A stretch of 64,000 bases of DNA from Earliella scabrosa (taxonomy: Eukaryota; Basidiomycota; Agaricomycetes; Polyporales; Polyporaceae), in the NCBI GenBank assembly GCA_022605405.1, contig JABYQQ010000014.1:62001-126000 (forward strand). Reading direction: 5' to 3'. Both the position numbers and the translations under genes were made by a program. The notes beneath the pieces were generated by a model. That model searched no databases. It had not been told where the DNA came from and saw nothing but the letters and a program-made list of their open reading frames with translations. Positions 53,640-64,000 of this stretch are shown here, one piece after another (the first letter of the stretch is position 1; every line of letters begins with the position of its first letter).

Positions 53640-55041
53640 CTAGTCGCGACTATACACCGGCGGCGCACTCCGCTCGCTCCTTGCGTCCTCCCCATCCGCC
53701 AGCCCAGCGTACGGCGGCGACGGCATCCCCATCCCAGACCCCCTAGAGTCCGCATACCTCGACGTCCGGAACGTCGACCGCCTGCTGCTCGGCCCCGCGG
53801 CGGGCAAATACTCCGAGCTCGGCGGCGGGTGGTCCCACGCGTACGGCGACCGCTCCGTCGCCGCCGTCGTCGGGCTCGTCACCATCGGGAAGCCTGGTAT
53901 CGGTGTCGGCATTTGGGACATGTGCAGGGCGTTGGCGGGGCCGTACGCCATGGACATGTGCGACATGCTCGTCATCGGCGAGAGCGGCGAGATGGGTGAG
54001 ATGAGCGGCATGGAGGTGTGCGGCGAGAGGAGCGGCTCCGCGGAGTTAGGCGGGGAGGGCGAGCGCCCGCCGTCCGAAGTCGCGGTCGTCGCGAAGAACG
54101 AAGGGGACTTCTCGTTCGGATAGCTCGAGGATGTTGCGGCGGCAACGGCGGCGAGTCCCTCGGAGGATGCGGACGTGGAGAACTGGCTGGAGTGCACCGA
54201 GCGAATCGTCGCCGCGCGCGACGTCGTGCTCCCGTCCGCATGCGCGTAACCATCCTCCGCCCCGCTCCCGAATCCGATGCGAATCATCCCGCCAGAGATC
54301 GTCTGTGTGGGCGCTACGACCAAAGCGTCATCGTCAGAACCAGAGTCGCAGCGACGAAACAGAGCACTCACAACGGATGCGAATGTTGCCATCTCTCGCC
54401 GTCATCTTCCTCCTCCACGCGAACCAAATGACCAACGAAAGCAAAGCGACAAAGACAAACGAGATGGCGATCGCGGCCTTCTCCCCCGCGTTCAGGCCTC
54501 GCGACGACCCTCCGGCCACAGCGGCCGTCGGGCCCGCTGCGACAGACGTAGCTGTCTCGCTGACGGTCACCGTTGAGCCCGACAGCGTGTAGTAGATGAC
54601 GGTGCCAGATGACGGAGAGCTGGTGGGGACATGGTCGGCCATTGATGTGCCAGCCGGTTCGGAGGATCTGCTCGAGTGGTCCCCATCAGAGGTATTGCTG
54701 CCCTTCCCTGGGCTACTTGGGGTATTGGTATCGCTAGGCTCAGTTTCAGGCGGCTGCTGAGGCGTATTGGGGGGAGGGGCGGGGGTATGTGTGGGCTCAG
54801 GTGCAGTGGTGGTGACATGGGTTGTGGTAGGAGGCGGTGGCGGTTGCTGAGCGGTGGTAGTCGGTTTCGCTGGGGGAGTCGTGGTCGTCGTCCTCGTAGT
54901 CTGGGTGGTAGTCGTAGTCGGAAATCCCGGGAACCCCGGAAACCCAAAGGGCGGCGTGAACGGAGGGCCAAATTCGTTTTCTCCTCCTCCTCTTCCTCCC
55001 CAAGGCCCGAACGCACGATCTCCGAGGTGTATATGAGGCAT
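53640..55041 (-). CDS. single-pass membrane protein with mucin-like ectodomain and PPVY tail (DD)
   Basis: Two exons (54372..55041, 53640..54313; phase-1 intron using the acceptor GTCGTAG). The ectodomain begins Gly/Pro/Phe-rich (PPFGFPGFPGFP) and then becomes a Thr/Pro mucin-like stretch, followed by a Ser-rich stalk. The transmembrane helix is AAIAISFVFVALLSLVIWF, then RRKMTARDGN. The tail is Ser/Pro/Met-rich, with HPPPSSEYLPAAGPSSRRS, and ends SAPPVYSRD (PPVY). No signal peptide is visible at ATG 55041. The frame is open upstream to a possible CAG acceptor at about 55088, so a 5' exon may be missing. It shares the architecture of the 17-50 kb array but lies beyond UTP7. Confidence 0.7.
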
Positions 55042-57564
55042 GGTAGGCCGGGTCGAGGGCTGGCGTTCCAGAATCCGTGGGCGAGACTGCTGTGGCCGGC
55101 GGGTCGATCGTCAATGGCAGTCCAACCGATACGCGAGGCAGCTAGACTCACTGGTACCTAGATCTCCACGGCTAACTCAGACACCTTATCCTCAACGTCC
55201 AACCGACTCGGAAACCCCCACAGAAACGAGAGAAACGATAGAAACGAGTGGAAGAGCAGCTGCCCCCGCGAGCGAAAGACAAAGCTGAAGAAGAGAGAAC
55301 GACGTACGTCTCCCTCCCGTCGGCCTTAGTAACAGCCCCCCGTCTGCATCCACAAGTCTCCCACTCTCTCGGAGGCCAGTACGAGGGGCCCGAGCACTAG
55401 TCGACGAATTCGAATATCAATCAGTCAGAGAAGACGTGATCGAGGGGCCTGCTGTGGTCACCTTCCTCCTCGGCTAGCGAGTGCCCACCACACGAATCAG
55501 CCCTTCCTGTCTTCCGCCACCTTCCGCCACCTCCGGCCCTGTTCGCTGGGTGGTCGTGGTACACACGGCCATTTATCTGCCATTATGCGGCTTGACACGG
55601 CCTGCGCGGATGAAGTAAGTGGATGCAATAAAACATGTGACAACATGGGCAACCTGGCATCCGCGTACGTACGCCGAATTCACGACGTACCTGTATCCCA
55701 CATACTGCTCGGCCCTGCTTGTTCGCGGGCTCAAGAAAGACACGACAATCACGTCCAGAAGAACGTGATGACCTATGTGTCGACCAGGGTGGATCCTAGT
55801 ATGCCGTCGTGCTCCCGCCGGGATCGCCGTGGGACGAGCTTCGAGCTTCGCGCTGCTTCGAGCTGCGAAAATCGCGGTGTTGATCAGTGATGGGGGGAGG
55901 CTAGCCACTGGCATTGCGAGATGCAGATATATGCCGAGCGAGAGTCAATCTGTCCGATGACCTCCCCCGCGTGGGATGTTCGGGATACCGGAGAGTGAGC
56001 ACATAAGCGCAGACGACAAGCGAACGGAGGCGAACGGCGAGAGTCGTCACTGCAGACTGAGGGTGTTCGAGAGTCGAGAGAGTTCGTGCCGGAGTTCGTG
56101 GACGGTGGAGGTTGAGTGGAGGAAAGCGTACTTAGCGCTGGTGCCACGAGGCTATCGGACTTCGGCTATCATTCGACGCCTATAGATCCCGATTGCGAAG
56201 CGCGCTATAAGTATGTATCTGCTTCCAGTGGAGGGCAACTGGAGCGTGCCATTGTGCCTGTAGAAGAGAAAGCTGAATAGTGTCTGACAGATACTATGAA
56301 CACCAACTCAAGCGCAAGCACATCCTCCCGACAATTGATCATGCATTCATCGAGCTTGGAAACGTCAGCAACACATTTCAGTGTGCGGACTACTGGATGC
56401 CCTCATCTCCGGCTGGCGGCAGATACCGTGAGTCCGATAGTCTGAGAAGACGGATAGCCCCGGAATGCTCAGAGAACGCTCGGAACTGCAGCCCGAACAA
56501 GTCACTGCAACCATGTCAATAGCTTCCACGAATTCTCTCCTAAGATTTACGAACCCAGGCATGTCATCATGAGAAGTGCCTCTGTCCTTCTGAGTTCCCT
56601 TCCTTACGAGAGGAAGCCGAACTTTCCGGGCTCCTTCTTCGCATGGTCTAGCTGGTCACAACCTTGAAGTTGATACGCGAGACGCCGCGGGACAAACGTG
56701 CGGCACTACCTCCTTGTAGGGTTATCCTACATAAGGGTATCGAGCCAGCGAAGAAAGATAACAACACGCGAGAACGCGTCAGACCGTTGTCAGGATGGGA
56801 AGAAACCCCAATAGTAATGTGCCGCGTGCGATAGTGCATCCCGCGCCTCCTGCAATCGCATCTCAGCCTCGAAGCAAGCTCGCGGCAGAATGCACGTTGT
56901 GGTAGCTAGACGGTGTACCCTCGTGACCGACAAGACCTGGTATCTTGGGATGTACGTGCTTCATTTTGCCCTGCCTTCGACTTATCGGTCGGGATCGGTG
57001 ATTCCTGTCGCGTTCCGAACGCATGGCTAGTGCGTCAGCAAGCTCTCCAGGCAAGTGCGGACGTCGGACGCTTACATGACACCAACAGCCGCGAGTGCGC
57101 TAATGCTCGATGACGATGATAGCTCGTCTTGTAGCAGGAGGAAAAACTTGCACAAGACACGCGATTACCGCAGAGCCGCCGTGAACAGCATACGAAGGAC
57201 AGGACAACGGGATTCACAAGAGCATCGCGAACGCGACGGATCCGGTGTCCTCACAGTTGGGATTTTCCTTGCGCTGTTCTGACATTGGATGAGCACTCAC
57301 CGTTCGAATCCACGCATTCCCACATGATTCAGCGAGTATCTGAACGTTACAGGTATCGAGGGTTATCTCCTCTGGGTTCGAGCAGATCGCGAATCTTCGT
57401 GGTGTGTGCTGCGAGAGTCGATCGAGCAGCACGAAGCGGTCCTCGACGGACAACGACAACGAACCGATAGCATTGCTCGCGATAGTGTACACATGCATCA
57501 AGATCTTCCCTCCCCGTCGTACAAGTTTTCTTCAATCTTCATCGAGACCAACCCGACCGGACGC
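55042..57564. other. no supported gene in 2.5 kb
   Basis: I examined frames on both strands, including 55573-55914, 55585-55890 and 56863-57217. None shows a domain, a consistent splice structure or a paralogue. Confidence 0.4.
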
Positions 57565-58358
57565 TTAGAGCTTGGCACCGGACTGGGCCTCGACGAAGCG
57601 CTTCTCAGCCTCGTCGAAGTTGATGACGTTCCAGATGGCGTTGAGGTACTGCACAAGGATCAGCATGATCTATGTACTGATACGAGACGGGATACGCACG
57701 TCGGCCTTGACGTTGAGGTACTGGAGGTAGAACGCGTGCTCCCAGATGTCGACGCCGATGATGGGAACGTGCGAGAGCAGCGGGTCCTGGTTCGCGGTGG
57801 TAGCGATCTCGAGAACCTTGGTAGACGGGTTGTAGCCCTAGAATCGGAATTGTTACACATACTGTACCCGAATCAGACGATATTGCACGGGTGCACTCAC
57901 GAGCCAGCCCCAGCCGGAGCCCTGGATGGCAGCAGTCGTCGCGTTGAACTCCTTCTTGAAGTTGTCGAGCGAGCCCCAGCCCTTGACGATGGCGTCCTTG
58001 AGCGGGCCGTCGCGGAGGACACCGCCGTTGCCCTTGCCCTCAGACGCAGACGGCGCGAGGTTCTTCCAGAAGAGCGAGTGGTTGATGTGACCTGCCGCGC
58101 AGCGTCCGCTCTCGTAATCGCGTCCCAGCACGATCATGTACGCGTCGAGAACTCACCTCCGCCGTTGAACTTGAGGGCGGCCTGGAGCGCGATGCGCTCC
58201 TTGGGGGTGGAGGCCTTGGTGTAGGCCTGCTCGGCGGCGTTGAGCGAGTTCACGTACGTCTGGTGGTGCTTCTTGTGGTGGAGCTCCATGATCTGCTTCG
58301 AGATGAAGGGCTCGAGCGCATCGTAGGCGTACGGGAGGTCGGGAAGAACGTGGGCCAT
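57565..58358 (-). CDS. SOD2: manganese superoxide dismutase
   Basis: Four exons (58157..58358, 57901..58091, 57700..57837, 57565..57648) encode 204 aa. It converts superoxide to oxygen and hydrogen peroxide. Metal ligands are all present: His27 in [14 protein letters not shown], His72 in [10 protein letters not shown], and Asp161 and His165 in [21 protein letters not shown] and the GGHINHS form fit Mn- rather than Fe-enzymes. The protein starts [17 protein letters not shown], essentially at the mature N-terminus, with no room for a mitochondrial transit peptide. A cytosolic or peroxisomal location is therefore inferred, unless an upstream exon exists. The C-terminus QSGAKL does not match the strict PTS1 SKL but is a near variant (AKL). 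Confidence 0.93.
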
Positions 58359-61300
58359 GTTGAGTGAGGGTGTGCGGGCGATGTGGGAGACTGGAGGCTG
58401 CAGAGCTTGTCCGTCGATATTTATCGTCTCATCGAGCACCTCATCAGTAGTGGGCGCCCGTCGTCGATAATGATGTAATCCTATGTCATCCCACGTGATA
58501 CTCCGGCTCCGGGCGCCGCGTCCCGCCCTCGCGCTCGCTGTGTTTTGCTTCGAGCTCGCTGTTGGCCACGACGACGACGACTATCACCTTGCGCTGCAGT
58601 CCTTGCCTAGCCACTATTATTTCTGTTTGTCATTTTCCTGCTCTCTGCATGAATGCGGCCCAACCTTGCCCACTGGCGATCGCTGTCGCCACTCTTCCCC
58701 CGGTCTCGGCCTTGGTCATCTGAGGGAATGACTACTCACGATTGCGTGTTATCTCGTATCCATCCTATCTCCATGTCGTTCGACAAACGTATCCCCATTG
58801 TCATCCACCGTTCGGACTCTGGAAGCAACGCGTGGGCTCCGAGCTCATCGAGGAGCAAGTCTCGCGCACCATCCCGGGCGGAAGAATACTCGTAGATTCA
58901 CAAGTCTGGGACAGTGGGACCAACTGTAAGCACAAGTGGCCCCGACAAAGTTGTTCACCTTGTCAACTGGAGACCGGGTATCATGTAAACGTCACGGTAC
59001 ATATGTGGTCGACACGATGGCACGTCCGTCGCAATGAGCTTCGTATTCATCGTGCCCTACTGACGCAGTCGCGTGGGTCGATTGTCGCGAACAAAACCCG
59101 AGCCCAACTGGTGCAGGTGCGTGGGCATCTACGTACGTATTCCTTTCCAGAGATTTCAATCTGACATATGTTAGATCCCAGAACGCACGCAACGGGGAAG
59201 CAGAACAGAACCTACCCCCGCTTGTTGGAGACATGAGGGCACTAGGCTTCGTTACTGGAGCCAGCCTCTCGCGCTCTTCGCTCTGGCCGCACCGTCGCCA
59301 GCCCTCTCGTTCGCGCAAGGACGTCATCGTCCTCGATCAGCTCACCACAGTCAACTTCTATGTGCACATTGCGTACCTCCGGACGTCCCTCATGCCAATA
59401 TTCCAACTGCGTGGTACGCCCACGGCTTCACAACATGCATCGACAATTCTATCCCGCTCGCGCACAAACTCTCCTTGAGTTGGCACATGGGCTGTCGGTG
59501 TTATGTCGACGCCAATCCGCACCTCAACATGCGTGGACTTCCGCCTACACAACTGTATTGTGCGCTTCGACTTGCTGCCCGCACATCTTTCGCACCAAAC
59601 TCCCAGTCTACCCAAGACGTCTACGTTCTGGTTCTCTTTGGCTGAGGTCGTCAAGACGAATCGCCCCACCATTCATCGGCGCCGTGACCGTCCAAGCGGT
59701 ACTCTATCGAGATATGCCCCTTTCCCTCCCTCACTCGTCAGCCAAGTCCCCAGACCGTTCAGCCATCGGCGACCTCAAACAACCAGTCGGGGAGTCCTAT
59801 CTGCGTTCATCGCACATGCCTCTCATCATCGGGATGGTACTTAATAACGGCCCTCGCGGGGCTTTCTAGGAATTTGCTCGAAGGCGCGCGCAAGCAGGCG
59901 ATGGATCATGGATGATGGCGGCGACGACCGCCGTAACGTCTTCCGGTACGTCGCTTGACCCCCTCCTCGGCAGATCACTAAGCCTCAGCTGGTGTGTACG
60001 CTGCAGCTCTGCATACGCGGTCTACCTGTCGCCCTTTGCGACGGATCGTCAATCACGGCCCAACAAGTGACCCAAGCTACCCTTCCGACGCCGCACCGTA
60101 TGACATGCACCCGTCAGTTCGGCCTTGCCCTCACAGCGTCCCGAAGCAGCTCAGCCCCCTGTTGACGAAATATTGTCGCTTTCAGGCACGAGCCCTGCCA
60201 GCATCCCGAGCTTGCCCGCACCGCACAACGGCGTTCCCTCTCAGTCGACAATGCCCCGCCTCGCCCGGCTCGCGCGCGCGTTCTCCCTCTCGTCCTGACA
60301 CCGCGATCCCACAACAAGAACTGTGCTCTTCTCAAGCACAATCCCCCAGGAGGCCTTGAGTTGTCCATGTCGCATACGCGCACATGGATACAGTGCTTAT
60401 GTCGCTTTCGACCGTGACGTCATCGCCCGTCTTGCACGACTCCGGGTCAAGCGGGCCGACTAGGCGCCCGCTGTACGGTCGGGGGATGGCGGGCGGGCCC
60501 GCGGCGGTACGGGAGATTCAAATTGGCATTCGTGGGGTCCGGCCATGGCGGAGAAGGCCGGTTACGATGCGAGTGACCGACGCTTTAGGACTTGGAGCGG
60601 GACGGAGTATTGAGTGGGTCCAATATCAATGTTATGCGCTGTGCAGGCAAATGTGCAAATGATGAACGTGAACCCGTTCATGATGTATTGTACGTCCCAC
60701 TTGACTTCGTGTCGCTGAAGGTCCAGTTGCTGACAGAGGTTACACGCAGCACAGCATGCCTGATCTGTTGTTGTACGCCTCCCTCGGGGGTGCCCAATGC
60801 GCTCGCTCTCGACGAAAGAAAGCCCGACCGATCGCGGGTTCCCGCTCACGCCGGTGAATGCGTCATTCTAGGCGTGCGGTTCATACAACAGAATGTAGCC
60901 AAGGTCAATCAAATTTCAGATAATCTCTCGCTGACGCCTGTCAATAGCATCGACCGATCCACCGCCGACTGTACATGCAGCTCGCCAAGCCAGTCATACG
61001 GCCGACAGTTCCGCTCAGCTCAAACTCACCTAAGCGGGCACCTCGGCGTATACGCGAAAAACCTCCGAGTGCCACCACTTGTCCCCACAACAGGAGGAAT
61101 GCCTTCGGTATGTTTTTTGTTTCGTCCTTTCTCTTCGGGGTTTAATTGATCCGCGCCCGTCATCTCTCTTCGGCCTGACACGGGTTCGTATGAAGCCATA
61201 TTTCCCGATACGCAAATCCCGGAGACGGGACGGCGATCGCTATTCGGGACGCAGGCAAATCCTAGCACGCCGAGCACGGTATTGGCATTGCGCCCGTATG

Positions 61301-61388
61301 TGAAAGGCGCCAGCTTCACAGTACCGTCGCGGTATAAGAAGCCATGCGAATGCTGCTCGAACTGTGTGGGGAGTGACGGACTCTCATC
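58359..61388. other. no supported gene in 3 kb
   Basis: Overlapping frames (for example 58742-59164 and 59360-59869 plus, 61026-61643 minus) were checked. None has a recognisable domain or splice partner. The 61.0-61.6 kb minus frame is largely antisense to the esterase. Confidence 0.4.
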
Positions 61389-63949
61389 ATGGCCCACATG
61401 CGCATCTCGGCAGTGCTCGCAGCGGTACTTGCAAGCTGTGTGCTCGCAGTCCCGGTTTCTACCAGCCCTCTTCCGACATCGCAGCCTACGGTGAGGCTGG
61501 ACGGGGCGACGGTCATCGGGATCGCAAACGGCACGGTGAACCAGTTCTTGGGACTCCCGTATGCACAACCGCCGTACGTCCGTCCCCCTGCTCGCTCTGC
61601 ACGGTTCACAACGCTGACGCGCCTCTGCATGTCCGTGCATCACAGAGTCGGTGACCTGCGGCTCCGGCTGCCCAAACCGGTCGCCTCGCTCAGCGGGGTC
61701 ATCAACGCGACGGCATTCGGGGACCAGTGCATCCAGCAGACGTTCCCCACCATCGACTTCCCGGCCTCCGTCCCAGCAGCAGTGGGGGCGTACCTCGACG
61801 CGTTCACGAGCGTCCCAGATATACCTCAGAGCGAGGACTGTGCGTCGGATGCTCGTTGCCGGGCCTATATGCGGATCCCTTGGCTGACGAGCGGCGCAGG
61901 CTTGAACTTGAACGTTATCGCCCCCGCGGACGCAACGCCTGACTCGAAGCTTCCCGTGGCAGTTGTGCGTGGTTCCTATTCTGCTCCTCCTTCATTCATG
62001 AGCTGCACACCTGACTTGAACTCAACAGTGGATATATGGAGGTAAGCGTCCCGAATAGACTGCGTGTAGAGTTTAGTCCGCTCATCTTGGTACAGGCGGA
62101 TTCCAGGTGGGATCGAACGCGATGTGAGTGATCGCATAACGTCATCCCGCCGAGCACTTTGCCTAACTGAGGTCGCAGACAACCGGGCCACGTCATCGTA
62201 CAGCGCTCGATCGAGATCGGCCATCCCATCGTCTACGTTGCGATGAACTACAGGTAAGCCGCAGCGCTCCAACCTCGTGAAGTTAGGATGCTGATACCCG
62301 CCTGTGTCCTAGGCTAAGTGGTGAGAGTCCAGAGTGCTTTCTGCCACCATCATGGACAAGCTCGCTCACGGTGACGCACAGCGTTTGGCTTCCTGGGCGG
62401 CAAGGAAGTCAAAGAAGCTGGGATCGCCAATCTCGGCCTGCACGACCGTACGTGTGTTCCATGCGTATCGCGGTCAGCTCCTCGGTCCTGACAGATCCTA
62501 TCCTTCTCGCAGAGCGGGAGGCACTCCGATGGGTCCAGAAGCACATCACTGCGTTCGGCGGAGACCCTGAGAAGGTTATGATGTACGTGTGCGCCCGCAG
62601 CCCTGTCCTAGCTTCACACTCCACCCGTGCGTGCGTCTACTAACACATACCGGACTTCCACCGCAGCTGGGGCGAGAGTGCGGGCGCGATGTCCGTCCAA
62701 GCTCACATGTTCGCCAACGGCGGACGCACGGACGGGCTCTTCCGTGCAGCGTTCATGGAGTCCGGGTCGGCTTCTCCGACCGGGTTCGTAGACAACCCGT
62801 TCTTGCAGGCCACATTCGATGAGGTCGTCGAGGGCGCTGGGTGCGCGGACGCGACGGATGCGATAGAGTGCTTGCGGACCGTCCCTGCGAGCGTCTTGAA
62901 GGCGGCGATGGACAGAACTCCGTCGTTTGTGAGCTTCCAGGTCAGCATCCAGATTGATGTGACAGGTTAAGGCGACGAACTGATGACTCGGATTGGCGGA
63001 GTAGCAAGTCAACACGCCGTGGACACCGAGAGCGGACGGCGTGTTTGTCGCCGAGCCCCCGCAGCATCAGCTCTTGAGTGGGAAGGTCGCGAACATTCCG
63101 TTCGTGAACGGTCCGTACATCCTCCTCTGTGCTTTGATGCTGCGAGCGGAGGAAAGCTCACATCTGCGCACAGGAAACGACAAGGACGAAGGAGCGGCCT
63201 TCTCCTTCCCCACCTTGAACATAACGTGAGTCTATGTCGTCGTGCTCTCACCGTTCCGTTCCGGGTCACTGAACATAGCGTCTCACAGCACCGACGACGA
63301 GTTCCTCTCCTACATCAACTCCAACTTCTACCGGAACACCCCCAGGAGCGTTGTCGCGAAGCTGCTCGAGCTCTACCCCTCCGACCCAGCCCTCGGCTCT
63401 CCCTTCGACACGGGCGACGCGTTCGCGTTCTCGCCGCAGTTCAAGCGCATGGCCGCGCTCCAGGGCGACTTCATCGAGCAGGCCCCGCGGCGGCTCTTCG
63501 TCCAGACACTCGCCGAGAGGCAGCCGGTCTATTCGTATCGTGCGTGGTGCCTTCTCCCTGCCGCCATGGGATCCCGTCGCTGACGATATCGGATGATGCC
63601 GTGTCATATGTAGTGAGCAACGTCAACCGGGTCGATGGGATCGGCGCGGTACGTCCCCATCTCACTGTCCAGTACGGCATCGGGGTACTCACACTGGTCT
63701 CCCTAGCCCCACGGCAGCGAACTCGCCAACGTATACGGACGCGGCGACATGGGCGACTACCTCATCCGCTTCGCCGCAACGCTCGATCCCAACGGCGATG
63801 GCGCGTTCCACTGGCCGCGGTACACGACTTCCGAGCCGAAGCTGCTCACGTTCAACGATGGCCCGACGCCTCTTAATATCACGATGGATACGTACCGTGC
63901 CCCGGGCATGGCATTCCTTACGAAGCTGAGTCTCGAGGATCCTATCTAG
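61389..63949 (+). CDS. secreted type-B carboxylesterase/lipase
   Basis: Fifteen exons encode about 554 aa: 61389..61573, 61646..61839, 61900..61964, 62029..62041, 62096..62123, 62179..62253, 62313..62320, 62382..62447, 62513..62582, 62667..62940, 63005..63110, 63174..63225, 63289..63539, 63614..63648, 63707..63949. A signal peptide (RISAVLAAVLASCVLA) leads the protein. NQFLGLPYAQPPVGDLRL, the oxyanion loop YGGGFQVGSN and the nucleophile elbow WGESAGAMSV (Ser239) follow. Glu367 (GNDKDEGAAF) and His476 (PHGSEL) complete the alpha/beta-hydrolase triad, as in Candida rugosa-type lipases. Exons 4 and 7 are only 13 and 8 nt, each required to keep the frame. It hydrolyses carboxylic esters outside the cell; the substrate is unknown. 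Confidence 0.9.
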
Positions 63950-64000
63950 CCTCTCTGATACTTGGCTTTGTACCCTTCTCGAGAGGACACTCTACTCATG

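Noticed and set aside
61026..61643. 205-codon minus ORF overlapping the esterase start
   Set aside because: It is antisense to the esterase signal peptide and first exon, with no features of its own.
1..64000. CRISPR arrays, bacterial operons, viral genomes or a biosynthetic gene cluster
   Set aside because: No spaced direct repeats, no Shine-Dalgarno-led operons, no viral replication proteins and no synthase or cytochrome cluster were seen. The spliceosomal introns show a fungal nuclear genome.

Overview
The window reads as a filamentous basidiomycete, most likely an Agaricomycete such as a polypore. This is an inference from the short (about 50-65 nt) GT-AG introns that split almost every gene, the moderately high GC, and the families present: expanded BTB and MYND-finger genes, and many single-pass Ser/Pro-rich membrane proteins. 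Exons below were built by hand by translating both strands and matching splice phase and paralogues, so most coordinates are gene spans with exons listed in the evidence.

Layout. 0-17 kb is a scrambled, partly inverted duplication zone. It has two apparently intact BTB-domain genes (1.5-3.1 and 3.5-4.7 kb), four broken BTB copies, three MYND zinc-finger copies that are all damaged, one intact membrane-protein gene (6.8-8.3 kb) and a truncated inverted copy of its tail (13.5-13.9 kb). 17.7-50 kb is an almost entirely minus-strand array of single-pass membrane-protein genes. It contains a tandem two-gene duplication (T1-U1 at 17.8-20.3 kb, T2-U2 at 20.9-26.9 kb), five further members (27.8-35.4 kb), two receptor-like genes with a lectin-like beta-sandwich ectodomain (36.3-37.7 and 41.0-42.3 kb), a CxxC-ectodomain gene (38.7-39.9 kb) and three tandem CxxC-ectodomain genes K1-K3 (43.2-49.7 kb). 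Most carry PPxY motifs (PPSY, PPPY, PPAY, PPDY, PPVY) in the cytosolic tail, often at the extreme C-terminus. This is the recognition motif of WW domains such as those of NEDD4/Rsp5 ubiquitin ligases. All resolved introns in this set are phase 1.

Two young mobile elements interrupt members of the array. A 3.48-kb LTR retrotransposon with near-identical 658-bp LTRs and only a gag ORF sits in T2. A 1.1-kb foldback element with two 380-bp, almost perfect inverted arms, each with tRNA-like Pol III A and B boxes and a T5 terminator, sits in K1. Conceptual removal of the foldback element restores the K1 frame exactly.

50.8-64 kb looks like ordinary conserved genome: UTP7 (WDR46/BING4, SSU processome), one more PPxY membrane protein with a mucin-like ectodomain, a Mn superoxide dismutase without a visible transit peptide, and a secreted type-B carboxylesterase/lipase with 15 exons, including 8-nt and 13-nt micro-exons. 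The long gaps at 8.3-10.0, 29.1-31.6, 55.0-57.6 and 58.4-61.4 kb held nothing I could support as a gene.
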